Shown in pieces: positions 25,537 through 34,923 of a stretch of DNA of 64,000 nucleotides; the stretch's first letter is position 1, and each line of letters opens with the position of its first letter. The notes under the pieces were generated by a model that was not told the DNA's origin, did no database searches, and was given only the letters and a program-made list of their open reading frames with translations. The DNA is from Mucilaginibacter flavus (GTDB taxonomy: Bacteria; Bacteroidota; Bacteroidia; Sphingobacteriales; Sphingobacteriaceae): the NCBI RefSeq assembly GCF_030409315.1, contig NZ_JAUFPS010000095.1, positions 62,001 through 126,000 of the forward strand. Reading direction: 5' to 3'. The position numbers and the translations under genes were made by a program.

Positions 25537-26232
25537 ATGAAATCCTACAAGCTCATTCATCAATTACTAAGTCTCCTGGAGCAACTGGAGGAGGAAAACA
25601 ATGGTGAAGAAGTTTCTATCCAGGACTTTACGGGCTTTTTGTTAAGTCATATCGGAGACCCGGCTGCTGATTCTGTCAACGGCGATGTCCGGTTTGGCAA
25701 AAACGAGAATATGGCGCAGGATATTGCCTATCAACTGGACAATAATATCGGCAGATTATTTGTTTACATGAGCCGCTATGCCAAATCCTATATAAAAAAG
25801 GCATTAGAAGGCACGCCGCTTCAAACCGCTGAAGAATTTACCGGACTTGCCATCTTACTCACACATGACCAACTTTCGAAAACCGAGCTGATCAGCCATA
25901 ACTTACAGGAAAAGGCATCGGGAACTGAAGTTATCCGACGCCTGATCGCGGCAGGGCTCGTTAAACAGTGGGACAACATAAAAGACAAACGCGGCAAACA
26001 TATCGGGATAACAGACCAGGGAAAGGAATTATTATACCGGGTATTTGTCGATATGAGCTACGTGGGCAAAATGATCACCGGTAATCTGTCCATCTCCGAA
26101 AAACTGACGCTACAATACCTCCTGCAAAAGCTGGAGAATTTCCATTATGAGCATCATGAGAAAAAAACCATTAATACTAAAGATGATTTAAAGATTTTTT
26201 TAACAGAAACTGAAGAGAACAAGGTAAAGTAA
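25537..26232 (+). CDS. MarR family transcriptional regulator
   Basis: 231 residues with a winged helix in the second half: GLAILLTHDQLSKTELISHN, then KASGTEVIRRLIAAGLVKQW and the wing DKRGKHIGITDQGKELL. It is the last gene of the carotenoid/folE operon (56-base gap), a position fit for feedback control. It is a candidate binder of the inverted motif at 16546-16591. The N-terminal 85 residues are longer than in small MarR proteins and could hold a sensor region. Confidence 0.85.
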   Translation: MKSYKLIHQLLSLLEQLEEENNGEEVSIQDFTGFLLSHIGDPAADSVNGDVRFGKNENMAQDIAYQLDNNIGRLFVYMSRYAKSYIKKALEGTPLQTAEEFTGLAILLTHDQLSKTELISHNLQEKASGTEVIRRLIAAGLVKQWDNIKDKRGKHIGITDQGKELLYRVFVDMSYVGKMITGNLSISEKLTLQYLLQKLENFHYEHHEKKTINTKDDLKIFLTETEENKVK

Positions 26233-26314
26233 TTTGCCGTTTTACCAAAGACTTACTTTTGATATTCAAATCATTCAACTTTATAACATTGGAACTATGC
26301 CGGAAGTAAGGAAA

Positions 26315-26680
26315 TCAGCGGCGGTATTCGTAAATGTTAATTATATGACCTTCGGGATCAGCAACAGCTGCTCCTTTTCCCCATCCCATCTGCTGTTTAT
26401 CTGCAACGATTTGACAACCGCTTTGCGTTAAGCGTTCAAAATACTGATCGAATAAATCAACTTCAATTCCGATTTCGAAACCATTGTTGCCAGGCGCGGT
26501 TTGCGCATTTCCATTTTGCTGGATAAGGATATTACAGCCTGTGCCTCCTTTAATTAAAAAGAATCCCGGGGCATGTGACCTTTGCTCATCTAATTCAAAA
26601 TTCAGAACATCCACATAAAAGTCTTTAAGTTCACACGGATTGTCTGAGACAAGATTGATACTATCTAGTTTTGCTTTCAT
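26315..26680 (-). CDS. VOC family protein (glyoxalase/dioxygenase fold)
   Basis: 121 residues with two beta-alpha-beta-beta-beta modules. It begins INLVSDNPCELKDFYVDVLN and ends GKGAAVADPEGHIINIYEY, the usual second-module signature with Asp-Pro-[ED]-Gly. Members bind a metal and act on diverse small molecules or bind drugs without turnover. It is followed on the same strand by nothing close and preceded by the AraC gene at 26733, 52 bases away, which may regulate it. Confidence 0.85.
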   Translation of the reverse strand: MKAKLDSINLVSDNPCELKDFYVDVLNFELDEQRSHAPGFFLIKGGTGCNILIQQNGNAQTAPGNNGFEIGIEVDLFDQYFERLTQSGCQIVADKQQMGWGKGAAVADPEGHIINIYEYRR

Positions 26681-26732
26681 TTAACAAAATTAGCCCGTAA
26701 TAAACTACTCAATTTGTAAAAAAGCGACAATC

Positions 26733-27515
26733 TTAAATTAGCAGTTTCTTTTTTTGCCGGACATATTCGATAAAATCGCTGGGGTTCTGATTACTGAATC
26801 TGCGAAAATCATTACTTAAATGAGCAAGGTCAGTAAAATTTAGACTGCACGCCAGATCGGTAAGGTCGGTATCAGGGTGATTCCACAAAAAATTTCGGAT
26901 AAATTCAAATCTAACTTTCCGGGCAAGTCCTTTTGGGGTTTGTCCAATCATTTTACGAAATATCCTTTCCATGGTACGATTAGTTGTAAAACTCGCTCCC
27001 GAAATTGCAGAGGCACTGATAACTCCTTTTTTTTCGATTATTTCACGGCACGAATTCAGCAGCCTGCTATCGGTATCAAAAAGTTTAAGGGACGATGAAA
27101 AATAGTCTTCGAAAAGCTCCAATACACTTTCCGCTGGATTTTTAGTAATGACCTGTACGATTGCTGAATATAGTTCCGTTAGCGACAGAGGCAATCCTAT
27201 AATAGGTTCGGCCGTGTTTAGAAACCCAAGGCATATGAACGGATAAAGACGCACTCCTACAATGAAAATATCTCCGCGTGCCTTAATATAAAGCGGTTTT
27301 TCCAATAGATTAACTGCAAAACAGTCCGGTAATACTTCTTCAGAATTTCCTTTTACAAGGATGCACGGACTCTTAAAACTAAAAATTAATTCCCGGTAAC
27401 TGTCAGGAAGGATTTCAACAGGTTTTTCGCGGGTATCAAACGACCTCGTTATGGACCAAAAACACTTAATATATTGGTTTAAAGGTAATTTTGGAGATAA
27501 GTCCTGATAGGGCAT
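26733..27515 (-). CDS. AraC family transcriptional regulator (DUF6597-type)
   Basis: 260 residues. The N-terminal part begins PYQDLSPKLPLNQYIKCFWS and includes KPVEILPDSYRELIFSFKSP, typical of regulators with the DUF6597 sensor domain. The C-terminal AraC DNA-binding domain has TTNRTMERIFRKMIGQTPKG and LACSLNFTDLAHLSNDFRRF. It is upstream of the VOC gene on the same strand and so may form a small operon. The ligand is unknown. Confidence 0.9.
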   Translation of the reverse strand: MPYQDLSPKLPLNQYIKCFWSITRSFDTREKPVEILPDSYRELIFSFKSPCILVKGNSEEVLPDCFAVNLLEKPLYIKARGDIFIVGVRLYPFICLGFLNTAEPIIGLPLSLTELYSAIVQVITKNPAESVLELFEDYFSSSLKLFDTDSRLLNSCREIIEKKGVISASAISGASFTTNRTMERIFRKMIGQTPKGLARKVRFEFIRNFLWNHPDTDLTDLACSLNFTDLAHLSNDFRRFSNQNPSDFIEYVRQKKKLLI

Positions 27516-27828
27516 AATATCTATTTCAAATTATCGATATAAAACTAATATAGTTAAATGAGATTAACTAAAAACACAATAGTCAGCCAATAATCGTCTT
27601 TCAGATGAAATTTATATAAAGCAGCAAAGTCACCTTATGGCTTGTGCTGCTTTACTTTTAAAAATTAGACAATTTATGAATTACCGTACTGGTCTTTGCT
27701 CAATCGATTTTCCATTTGATGTTGTTTAAATTAGTATTGTAACATATCGCCATTCTAAAAGGTGAAGGTCAGCAAAAATTTATCGATAACTCCATATCTC
27801 TTTTATGGTATTTTAGTAGCAAAATCAT
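27516..27828. other. Divergent intergenic region with a hairpin
   Basis: The region lies between two divergent AraC genes. It contains the stem AAAGCAGCA (27618-27626) with TGCTGCTTT (27645-27653) and a short T-rich run after it. A terminator is not expected between divergent genes, so this may be the relic of a lost gene end or a regulatory hairpin. No open frame is convincing. Confidence 0.4.
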
Positions 27829-29022
27829 TTGCCTGTGTTTGATCTTAATGTTTACAGCGTTTTATTATTACCCGCTTTCATTCAAGGTGTTCTTTTCACC
27901 GGGCTTTGTCTGCTGCGCTATTGCCGGGAGAAAAAATTACATGATCTGTTGCTGGCGCTGCTGTTGCTGTTGTTGACCATAAGGCTTAGCTATTGGATGT
28001 TGGGTTTCGCCGGATGGTACGACCGCCATAATGCGCTGACGACTTTTATGTTTTATTTCCCATTCAATACTTTAATATTGATTGGCCCGTGTTTGTATTT
28101 TTATTTTCTAAGCCTGACTAACAGGGATTTCCAATTGTCGCGAAGCCATTGGCCGCATTTTATATTGCCGCTTACTTTATTGTTCTTGTACCTGATTAAA
28201 TTTTCAGCTGACTTTCTATATCACCGTCCATTTCCAGATAATGAGGCCTATCAGTTTGGTACGCACGGTCCTTTTGCCGAACTGGACAAGACAGCTTTAG
28301 TCTACCTTATTTCGTATAGCTCTTTATTATTCTATTTCTTTATCATATTGCGCAACTTCAGAGGGTACAAATCCTATTTGGTCGCTCATTTTGCCGATCT
28401 GCAGGGCATTGAATTGGGCTGGCTGCGCGGCTTGATTGCTTTTATCGCGACTGCCTTATTTGTCTTAGGCTGCTTTTACATCGCCGATTTATTTATACCG
28501 TTAAGTTATATCGTAAACTGGTATCCTTATTTATTGCTGGGACTATCGATCTACTACATAAGCATCAATGGCTATTTTTATTCTCCGGGCCTGTTCAGGC
28601 ATTTACAATTCTCGATAACCAAAATTGACGAGCAGTTCAAAACGCCGGCTTTACCGGATATTGCGCAATGGAAACAAAACCTGGACAAATTTATGGTGAT
28701 AGAGCAACCTTTTTTGGATTCGGAAATTAATTTGGCGCTGCTTGCCAGGAAGCTGGGTACGAATACGCAGATTCTTTCCAAAGTCATTAACGAAGGTTAC
28801 GGACAAAATTTCAACGATTATATTAACGGCCTTCGTGTAAAAGCTGTTATTGAACAATTTCGGCTTCAGGCGCACGAAAAATACAACCTGATGGGGATTG
28901 CCTGGGATTGTGGTTTCAATTCAAAAACAACGTTCAACCGGGCTTTTAAAAAAGTGATCGGGCAAACCCCAACAGTTTTTATTGAACAATTAGACGGTTC
29001 AGATCATGATTTGAACCCCTGA
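27829..29022 (+). CDS. Membrane-anchored AraC family regulator
   Basis: 397 residues if read from TTG 27829; GTG 27835 is equally possible, and no ATG start is available nearby. Seven or so membrane segments fill residues 10-250 (for example LHDLLLALLLLLLTIRLSYW and ALFVLGCFYIADLF). A C-terminal AraC domain (about 290-395) follows, with LALLARKLGTNTQILSKVIN and GIAWDCGFNSKTTFNRAFKK. This 7TM-AraC layout is common in Bacteroidota. It sits 28 bases before an S41 peptidase gene and is a paralog of 30587-31690. Confidence 0.87.
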   Translation: MPVFDLNVYSVLLLPAFIQGVLFTGLCLLRYCREKKLHDLLLALLLLLLTIRLSYWMLGFAGWYDRHNALTTFMFYFPFNTLILIGPCLYFYFLSLTNRDFQLSRSHWPHFILPLTLLFLYLIKFSADFLYHRPFPDNEAYQFGTHGPFAELDKTALVYLISYSSLLFYFFIILRNFRGYKSYLVAHFADLQGIELGWLRGLIAFIATALFVLGCFYIADLFIPLSYIVNWYPYLLLGLSIYYISINGYFYSPGLFRHLQFSITKIDEQFKTPALPDIAQWKQNLDKFMVIEQPFLDSEINLALLARKLGTNTQILSKVINEGYGQNFNDYINGLRVKAVIEQFRLQAHEKYNLMGIAWDCGFNSKTTFNRAFKKVIGQTPTVFIEQLDGSDHDLNP

Positions 29023-29050
29023 TACCGCCGCACCGGTGCATTTTTGCACC

Positions 29051-30559
29051 ATGAAAACTATCAAAAACTTTTTCGTTCTACTTTGCCTATCCGGCTCACT
29101 AAAGGCTCAAACGCAAACCTTCAAAACTGTGCAGCCCGAAATGATGCAGCATGAATTGCAAATATTAAAAGCGGCACTGATCACACTCCATCCGGGAACC
29201 TACCGTTATGAGACCCCGGCATCGATTGATTCCGTGTTCGCAGTTTTTGATCGAAGGGAAGCTAAACCGATGTCACAAAACCGATATTTTATCCTTACCG
29301 GTCAGTTGCTGACGCATATACATTGCGGTCATACTTATACAAATTACTGGAACCAGCCCAAAGTCATCAGTAACGCGCTTTTCTCTAAAACCTGCCTGCC
29401 ACTACTTTTCCGTATGATCGGCCGGCAAATGATCATTACCGATAATCTTTCTGACAGTAAAAAAATAAAACCCGGCGATGAGTTAGTCGCGATTAATGGC
29501 ATTCCTGTGAAAAGAATTGTGGACAGTTTAATCACAGTAAGCCAGTCAGACGGGTTACATGGCTTACCACGGAAGTTGGACAATATTAGCGTTGAACCGC
29601 TGGATGCCGACACGTCTAATTATAATTTATTTGATATTTATTTCCCCTTATTTTTTCCGCAAAATTTTGATACTGATCATTACCGGTTGAAGTTAAAGGC
29701 ATTCAACGGCGGTATGTATGAAGATCAGGTTAAATCGCTGAGCCGAACTGCCCGCCTCACAACTTATAACAGGCGTTTTGGCGTTTTGCCCGTTCATGAA
29801 AAAGATTGGTCGTTAAAATTTCTGAACGAACAAACAGTTTGCTTCACGATAGGCGACTTTGAGACCTGGGAATGGAAAGCTGATTACCACAAATATCTCG
29901 ACAGCATATTTACGGTTTTAAATCAAAAAAAAGTGCAAAACCTTATTGTCGACATTCGTGGTAACGGGGGCGGCGACGACGCAGCGCGGGATGAAGTATT
30001 TTCATATTTGACGGACAAACCCTTTGGGTGCGATGACCCGATGCACCGGCGAATCCGTTTTCTGGTTATCCCCGATACATTATTACCTTACCTAAAAACC
30101 TGGGACAAGTCATTTAAAGAACCCAAAGATCCGAATAGGTATAAAAAACTACCGGGGGGCTGGTATGAAAACAAAGCGGATAGTCTGGGAGCTTGTGTAC
30201 CGGTGCAGCCCAAACCCAACCATTTTCAAGGCCGGCTATTCTTATTGACCGACGGGCGCAACAGCTCCACTACCTTTACACTCGCCAAAATGTTCCGCAT
30301 GGCACATGCCGGTGAGATTATCGGTGAAACAACCGGCGGCAACCAACAGGGTATCAACGGCGGCCAGTTCTTTTTTCTATACTTGCCTGAATCAAAAATA
30401 GAAGTCGATATCCCGCTGATATGGGGTGCGTACACTGGTAACAAAGCTGATACCGGGCTTCAGCCGGATATCGCTGTCTCCATTACCGCTGCTTCGGTCA
30501 GCAGGAACGATGATGCTGTATTAGACTTTGTATTGAATCAGATCGCCACCGGAAAATAA
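29051..30559 (+). CDS. Secreted S41 family peptidase
   Basis: About 502 residues from ATG 29051. A signal peptide (MKTIKNFFVLLCLSGSLKAQ) is followed by a helical N-domain and a PDZ-like part near KIKPGDELVAINGIPVKRIV. The tail-specific protease core contains NLIVDIRGNGGGDDAARDEV and the catalytic-serine region LTDGRNSSTTFTLAKMFRMA, then GETTGGNQQGINGG. S41 enzymes degrade or process envelope proteins in the periplasm. The gene follows a membrane AraC regulator, probably its controller. Confidence 0.87.
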   Translation: MKTIKNFFVLLCLSGSLKAQTQTFKTVQPEMMQHELQILKAALITLHPGTYRYETPASIDSVFAVFDRREAKPMSQNRYFILTGQLLTHIHCGHTYTNYWNQPKVISNALFSKTCLPLLFRMIGRQMIITDNLSDSKKIKPGDELVAINGIPVKRIVDSLITVSQSDGLHGLPRKLDNISVEPLDADTSNYNLFDIYFPLFFPQNFDTDHYRLKLKAFNGGMYEDQVKSLSRTARLTTYNRRFGVLPVHEKDWSLKFLNEQTVCFTIGDFETWEWKADYHKYLDSIFTVLNQKKVQNLIVDIRGNGGGDDAARDEVFSYLTDKPFGCDDPMHRRIRFLVIPDTLLPYLKTWDKSFKEPKDPNRYKKLPGGWYENKADSLGACVPVQPKPNHFQGRLFLLTDGRNSSTTFTLAKMFRMAHAGEIIGETTGGNQQGINGGQFFFLYLPESKIEVDIPLIWGAYTGNKADTGLQPDIAVSITAASVSRNDDAVLDFVLNQIATGK

Positions 30560-30586
30560 ACATAAAACATTACCTTGCTGTAAATT

Positions 30587-31690
30587 ATGCAGGTTACATT
30601 TTACTGGATAACTATTTTGTTGGCGGTCATCGTCTCGCAATCAATTTTTGCGGCCGGCTTATTGTTATTTAGCCGCGATAACCGTACATCTAACCGTTTC
30701 CTGGCGGTACTGATCCTAACCATAGCTTTATGGTTATCAGATGACTTTATGCGTATGTCGGGTATATACCGTCAAAAGCCCGGCTGGTATTTTTTACCGC
30801 TGTTCTATTCTTTCGGGTTCGGTCCTTTGATTTGGTTTTATGTCCGTAGCCTGGTCAATCACCAATTCCGTTTTAGCGGACGCTCTTTGCTTCATTTTAT
30901 TCCACTTTTGATCCAGGTATCTTTATATCTTGTGCTCACTTTTTCTTCCTATTCTACCAAATACTGGTATTGGGTACATGTCCATCGGCCCTATACCTAC
31001 CGGCTGGAGTTTGACGGAACCTGGCTGTCTTTGGTCATTTACCTTATGCTGTCATTCAGGCTTGTTAGGGGCTACCAGGGCTGGCTGGTGAATAATTTTT
31101 CCGAAGTATCCCGAATACGGCTGAACTGGTTAAAGCTTTTACTTGGCGCACTAATCGTGTTATGCATCCAATGGCTGGTAGAAATTGTACTTCGGGACGG
31201 CTTTAATATCTATTTCAATTATGACTATACTGTTGAACTCTTAGGGTTGCTGGTTCTGATCCTCGGTATCGCCGGTCTGCGGCAGGCTAGTCTTGCTGCT
31301 GTTGCCTATCCGGATGAACCCGCTGACAAAGCAGTACCCGATTTCCAACCCGATCCGGATATACTCGATAAAATCAGCGCTGCTATGGAGAAGAAGAAAC
31401 TTTATCTGAACCCCACCTTATCGCTTGCCGAATTTTCAGCAGTACTGCAATTAAACAGCCGCGCCGTATCCCGGCACATTAATGCTGGTTTTCATCATTC
31501 CTTTAATGACTTTGTGAACCAATACCGGGTGGAAGAAGTCAAGCGCCGGCTTCTGTCCGGCGAGTTAGAAAAGTTTACCATTATGGGCATTGCGCTCGAC
31601 TGCGGTTTCAACTCCAAAACCAATTTTAACCGGATATTTAAGGAATTCACCGGGCAATCACCTTCCGATTTCAGTAAACAGGTGCCATAA
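30587..31690 (+). CDS. Membrane-anchored AraC family regulator
   Basis: 367 residues, with several membrane helices in the first 230 residues (for example LLLGALIVLCIQWLVEIVL and LLGLLVLILGIAGLRQASL). The C-terminal AraC domain contains LAEFSAVLQLNSRAVSRHIN and GIALDCGFNSKTNFNRIFKE. The DNA-binding half is close in sequence to that of 27829-29022, so the two are likely tandem duplicates. It precedes three small secreted protein genes on the same strand. Confidence 0.87.
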   Translation: MQVTFYWITILLAVIVSQSIFAAGLLLFSRDNRTSNRFLAVLILTIALWLSDDFMRMSGIYRQKPGWYFLPLFYSFGFGPLIWFYVRSLVNHQFRFSGRSLLHFIPLLIQVSLYLVLTFSSYSTKYWYWVHVHRPYTYRLEFDGTWLSLVIYLMLSFRLVRGYQGWLVNNFSEVSRIRLNWLKLLLGALIVLCIQWLVEIVLRDGFNIYFNYDYTVELLGLLVLILGIAGLRQASLAAVAYPDEPADKAVPDFQPDPDILDKISAAMEKKKLYLNPTLSLAEFSAVLQLNSRAVSRHINAGFHHSFNDFVNQYRVEEVKRRLLSGELEKFTIMGIALDCGFNSKTNFNRIFKEFTGQSPSDFSKQVP

Positions 31691-31774
31691 ACGGAATATG
31701 GTACGTACCATATAATGATCTGATACTTTAACACGCAACATAGCCCTCATCTTTGCATTACCAAAGGTCAAAAT

Positions 31775-32296
31775 ATGGTACGCAAATCAATCCTTTTTAC
31801 TTTTTTTATGCTGCTTAACATCAGCAGTTTGTTGGCACAGCAAGTCTGGTCGGATCATTCCAGATTGTTACCGGACAAGCTGCGCGGAGTTCCAACCGCA
31901 ATATTGATTATTCATGCACCGACGCCTGTTTACCCGGAACCGAACACAGATACAATCGATTACCCGGGTAAATATATCTGGAAGCATCAAACCACAGTAA
32001 GCTCAAAACAAGATCTGACTGTTATCGAAGCCGGCAGTTATATATGGGTGGGCGACAAAGGCTGGATCGCCAATATTCACATGGATAATGCGGGCTTCGC
32101 CCAACGTTTCAAATGTCCCGGCGGCATCCTCAAAAAGGGATGGAGCTATACCTTTTTCAAAAACTGGCGTTATGGCGATGTTATTTATGCAGGGGACGCT
32201 TTATGGTTCGTATTTGCAAAAGATAAAAGGGGCAAATTGTATAAAGGAATAGCAGTCGTGGAAACAGAAGGGATATTAAAAACAAAAAATAATTAA
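31775..32296 (+). CDS. Secreted protein of unknown function
   Basis: 173 residues with a clear signal peptide (MVRKSILFTFFMLLNISSLLAQ). The mature part is rich in Trp, Tyr and Gly (KYIWKHQTTVSSKQDLTVIE, SYIWVGDKGWIANIHMDNAG) and looks like a beta-sandwich or SH3-like fold. No family was recognised. It leads a three-gene group with 2-base gaps (31775, 32299, 32789) that ends in YceI, so these may act together in the periplasm. Confidence 0.7.
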   Translation: MVRKSILFTFFMLLNISSLLAQQVWSDHSRLLPDKLRGVPTAILIIHAPTPVYPEPNTDTIDYPGKYIWKHQTTVSSKQDLTVIEAGSYIWVGDKGWIANIHMDNAGFAQRFKCPGGILKKGWSYTFFKNWRYGDVIYAGDALWFVFAKDKRGKLYKGIAVVETEGILKTKNN

Positions 32297-32298
32297 AT

Positions 32299-32787
32299 AT
32301 GAAGCATTTATTAATTACGCTTAGCTGTTTGATTTGCATGCAAAGCGGCGTTACGGTAAAACAAAATGAATTGGATAGTATGATCGGTAAAAAATGGGCC
32401 GGGACGCTGACTTACCTGGATTATACAACCAACCAATTAGTACCTATAATGACCGAATTAACGGTAACGGCTTCTTCAAAAGGTCCCGGAATTTACAACT
32501 GGGCAACGGCATATCCACAGGAACCCTCGCACAATAGTACCGACGAACTGGTGATCAGCGCCGATGGCAAAGTGTTTGACGGAGAAGCTGTCAAAGCGCG
32601 CACCGTGTTGGATGACGGAACAATCCGATTTACTACCCAAAAGGAAGGTAATGACAACCATAAACCTGCGGTTTTCAGGTTAACTTATTTGTTAAACGCC
32701 CGATCATTTTCGCGAAAGAAAGAGGTTTGTTTCGAGGGCGAAAAACAATGGTTTACAAGGAATGAATTAGTTTTAAAAGCGAAATGA
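32299..32787 (+). CDS. Secreted protein of unknown function
   Basis: 162 residues with a short signal peptide (MKHLLITLSCLICMQSGVTV). The remainder has a beta-rich pattern (WAGTLTYLDYTTNQLVPIMT, DDGTIRFTTQKEGNDNHKPA) resembling small lipocalin-like or DUF1579-like domains that bind hydrophobic molecules, though the identification is not certain. It sits 2 bases from both neighbours. Confidence 0.65.
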   Translation: MKHLLITLSCLICMQSGVTVKQNELDSMIGKKWAGTLTYLDYTTNQLVPIMTELTVTASSKGPGIYNWATAYPQEPSHNSTDELVISADGKVFDGEAVKARTVLDDGTIRFTTQKEGNDNHKPAVFRLTYLLNARSFSRKKEVCFEGEKQWFTRNELVLKAK

Positions 32788-32788
32788 G

Positions 32789-33361
32789 ATGAAAAAGACT
32801 TTATTATATTGCTGCTGCGTATTGCTGTTAACGGCTACAGGATTTAAAAACGCAGAAACATTAAATTACACGATCGATACCAAGGCCAGTTCGCTGAAAT
32901 GGACAGGTCATGCTCAGACGGGCGTGTATTCTCCAAGCGGAACAATCAATGTAAAGTCGGGGAAGGTGAGCATGAATCAATATAACATGATTACGTCCGC
33001 GAACATCGTCATCGACATGACTACCCTTCACCAGGATAAGGAGGAAATGGAAAATCATTTGAAAGGGGCCGATTTTTTTGATGTCGCAAATTTTCCCGAA
33101 GCACAATTCAAATTTACCGGTGTTAAAGGTATCACGGCTAGGGGTCAACTAACAGTCAAAGGCGTTACCCATGAGATAAGTTTTCCGCTTACAGTGACCC
33201 ACCACGGCGATCAGATCGAAGTTAAAGCGAACCTGGAAATAGACCGGACTTTATACGGAATTAAGTATAATTCCACATCCTATTTCCAGGATCTTGGCAG
33301 CTATGCGATCAAAAACATATTTGATTTGGAGGTCGATATATACGGAATCAAAGCAAACTAA
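32789..33361 (+). CDS. Secreted YceI family protein
   Basis: 190 residues with a signal peptide (MKKTLLYCCCVLLLTATGFK). The YceI lipocalin-like barrel is clear: KASSLKWTGHAQTGVYSPSG, DMTTLHQDKEEMENHLKGAD, FFDVANFPEAQFKFTGVKGI and VKGVTHEISFPLTV. YceI proteins bind polyisoprenoid chains in the periplasm. With a carotenoid operon nearby, an isoprenoid ligand is plausible. A cytosolic relative, lacking the signal peptide, is at 44136-44669. Confidence 0.9.
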   Translation: MKKTLLYCCCVLLLTATGFKNAETLNYTIDTKASSLKWTGHAQTGVYSPSGTINVKSGKVSMNQYNMITSANIVIDMTTLHQDKEEMENHLKGADFFDVANFPEAQFKFTGVKGITARGQLTVKGVTHEISFPLTVTHHGDQIEVKANLEIDRTLYGIKYNSTSYFQDLGSYAIKNIFDLEVDIYGIKAN

Positions 33362-33450
33362 TTAGCCACTGTCACCTATAAAATACATATCTCCATTTAC
33401 TTAAACTTAATTCCGGCGAAAAAACGCATGATATTAAAAAGAGTATTATA

Positions 33451-34728
33451 CTACTGTTTCAGGTAAGGTTCTAAAGCGACCAACTCCCCCCGCGTTTTCG
33501 GGCCTCCGGTGAAAGCTCCGCCATCGGTCACAACATAAAGTGTATTTCTGTCGTGTTCAGTTTTCCCAAAGACAGCATCAGTAGCACCCACGATGTGCTG
33601 TTCCATTTTCCCGACGATCGTCCGCCCGCCATCGGGCGAGACGCGCACAACTGTGTTATACGGATGGGTGGTTATGAAAAGAGACCCATCCATACCAATA
33701 GCAAAGTCATCACCCGGAATACCGGAGGCCATCACTGAAGCCGGGCTAAATTGCCCTTGAGCGTTCATAGCGTATCGAAGAACGGTTGTACGATCTGAGA
33801 CGGTCACGAGCAAATCGTGCCCTTTAAAATGCAGGCCGTTTGCTCCGGGAGCGAGCGATATATAGGCTCGTGCCTGAAGTGCAGCGTCCCGTATTGCTAC
33901 CTCAACATGGCCATTTTTAGGGTCTACCCGCCAAATGACGCCCAATGAACTGTCGGGTGAATAGAGCATACCATCGGGGCCAATATCCAGACCGTTTGGC
34001 CAGGCGCCTGCAGGAAACTGTGCAAGCGACAGTGCCTGGCCGCTGGCATCAATATGCCAGATATAAGACGTGTCACCGTGTCCAGTAAGATAAATAGAGT
34101 TATCTTGAGTCACCACCGGTACACCGGAGGTCAGCCCTTTTGGAGTTCTGAAAATGATCCTTTCATTGCCATCCGGCTTGCGTGCAATCAGTTCACCATG
34201 GGCCTCACGATAGTAATCAGCTTTAGAAAAGTCGAGGCCGCGATTGCCGGACAGATAAAGAGTACCATCTTCGCCCGCGGCAATTCCTTCGAACCAAAGG
34301 CCTTCATCGTAAGTCTTGATAACGCGTGCGCGGCTTGGCTTGAAAGGAAGGTCTGCGGCTTTGGGCAGGGCAATTACTTTAAGCCCCAGCGGCTGAGTTA
34401 TTGCTACCACTATCGAAGCCATAGCCAACACCAACGGCAGCGGCCAGAAGTATGCTGTCTTCATACGCGTTGCGCGAACCGCTAAGGGCAGCGAAGAAGC
34501 AAAAGCGATACACGAGGAGAAAAATGCGATGAACGGTACAGCGATTCCGATAAGAGTTATGATAAACGCGATCCAGTGTACTGCCGCCTGCACAATTCGC
34601 ATTAACCCCGATTGTACGAATGAGGCATTCAACTTTTCAAAGCGTCGTACCCGAAAGGTAATAATAACTGCCGCTAGCAATGAGGAAAAGCAGACAATCA
34701 ACTGAAATAAAAGGGTGACAATATTCAT
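33451..34728 (-). CDS. Membrane-anchored SMP-30/NHL beta-propeller protein
   Basis: 425 residues. Three to four membrane helices occupy residues 1-115 (for example FQLIVCFSSLLAAVIITFRV, AFIITLIGIAVPFIAFFSSC). The rest is a beta-propeller with repeats such as WFEGIAAGEDGTLYLSGNRG, WPNGLDIGPDGMLYSPDSSL and GDDFAIGMDGSLFITTHPYN, as in SMP-30/gluconolactonase and NHL proteins. The Gly-Asp-Gly turns repeat at about every 45-50 residues. It is convergent with the YceI operon. Its more GC-rich third positions suggest transfer, but no partner gene is adjacent. Confidence 0.8.
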   Translation of the reverse strand: MNIVTLLFQLIVCFSSLLAAVIITFRVRRFEKLNASFVQSGLMRIVQAAVHWIAFIITLIGIAVPFIAFFSSCIAFASSLPLAVRATRMKTAYFWPLPLVLAMASIVVAITQPLGLKVIALPKAADLPFKPSRARVIKTYDEGLWFEGIAAGEDGTLYLSGNRGLDFSKADYYREAHGELIARKPDGNERIIFRTPKGLTSGVPVVTQDNSIYLTGHGDTSYIWHIDASGQALSLAQFPAGAWPNGLDIGPDGMLYSPDSSLGVIWRVDPKNGHVEVAIRDAALQARAYISLAPGANGLHFKGHDLLVTVSDRTTVLRYAMNAQGQFSPASVMASGIPGDDFAIGMDGSLFITTHPYNTVVRVSPDGGRTIVGKMEQHIVGATDAVFGKTEHDRNTLYVVTDGGAFTGGPKTRGELVALEPYLKQ

Positions 34729-34923
34729 AAACGTCCCTCCATTTTAATCAACAATACAAAGACCTTAATATTGATATCTAAGTCACGGGATTGCGTTTTT
34801 GCAATTACTCCGTATGTTACTGAAATTTTTTGCATACTTTTTTTATTTGATCAAAATTAGAAGCATGCTAAGCCGAATTTCTTAACAAAAGATAAGAATA
34901 ATACCAGTGCGGCTGGTCGGATG

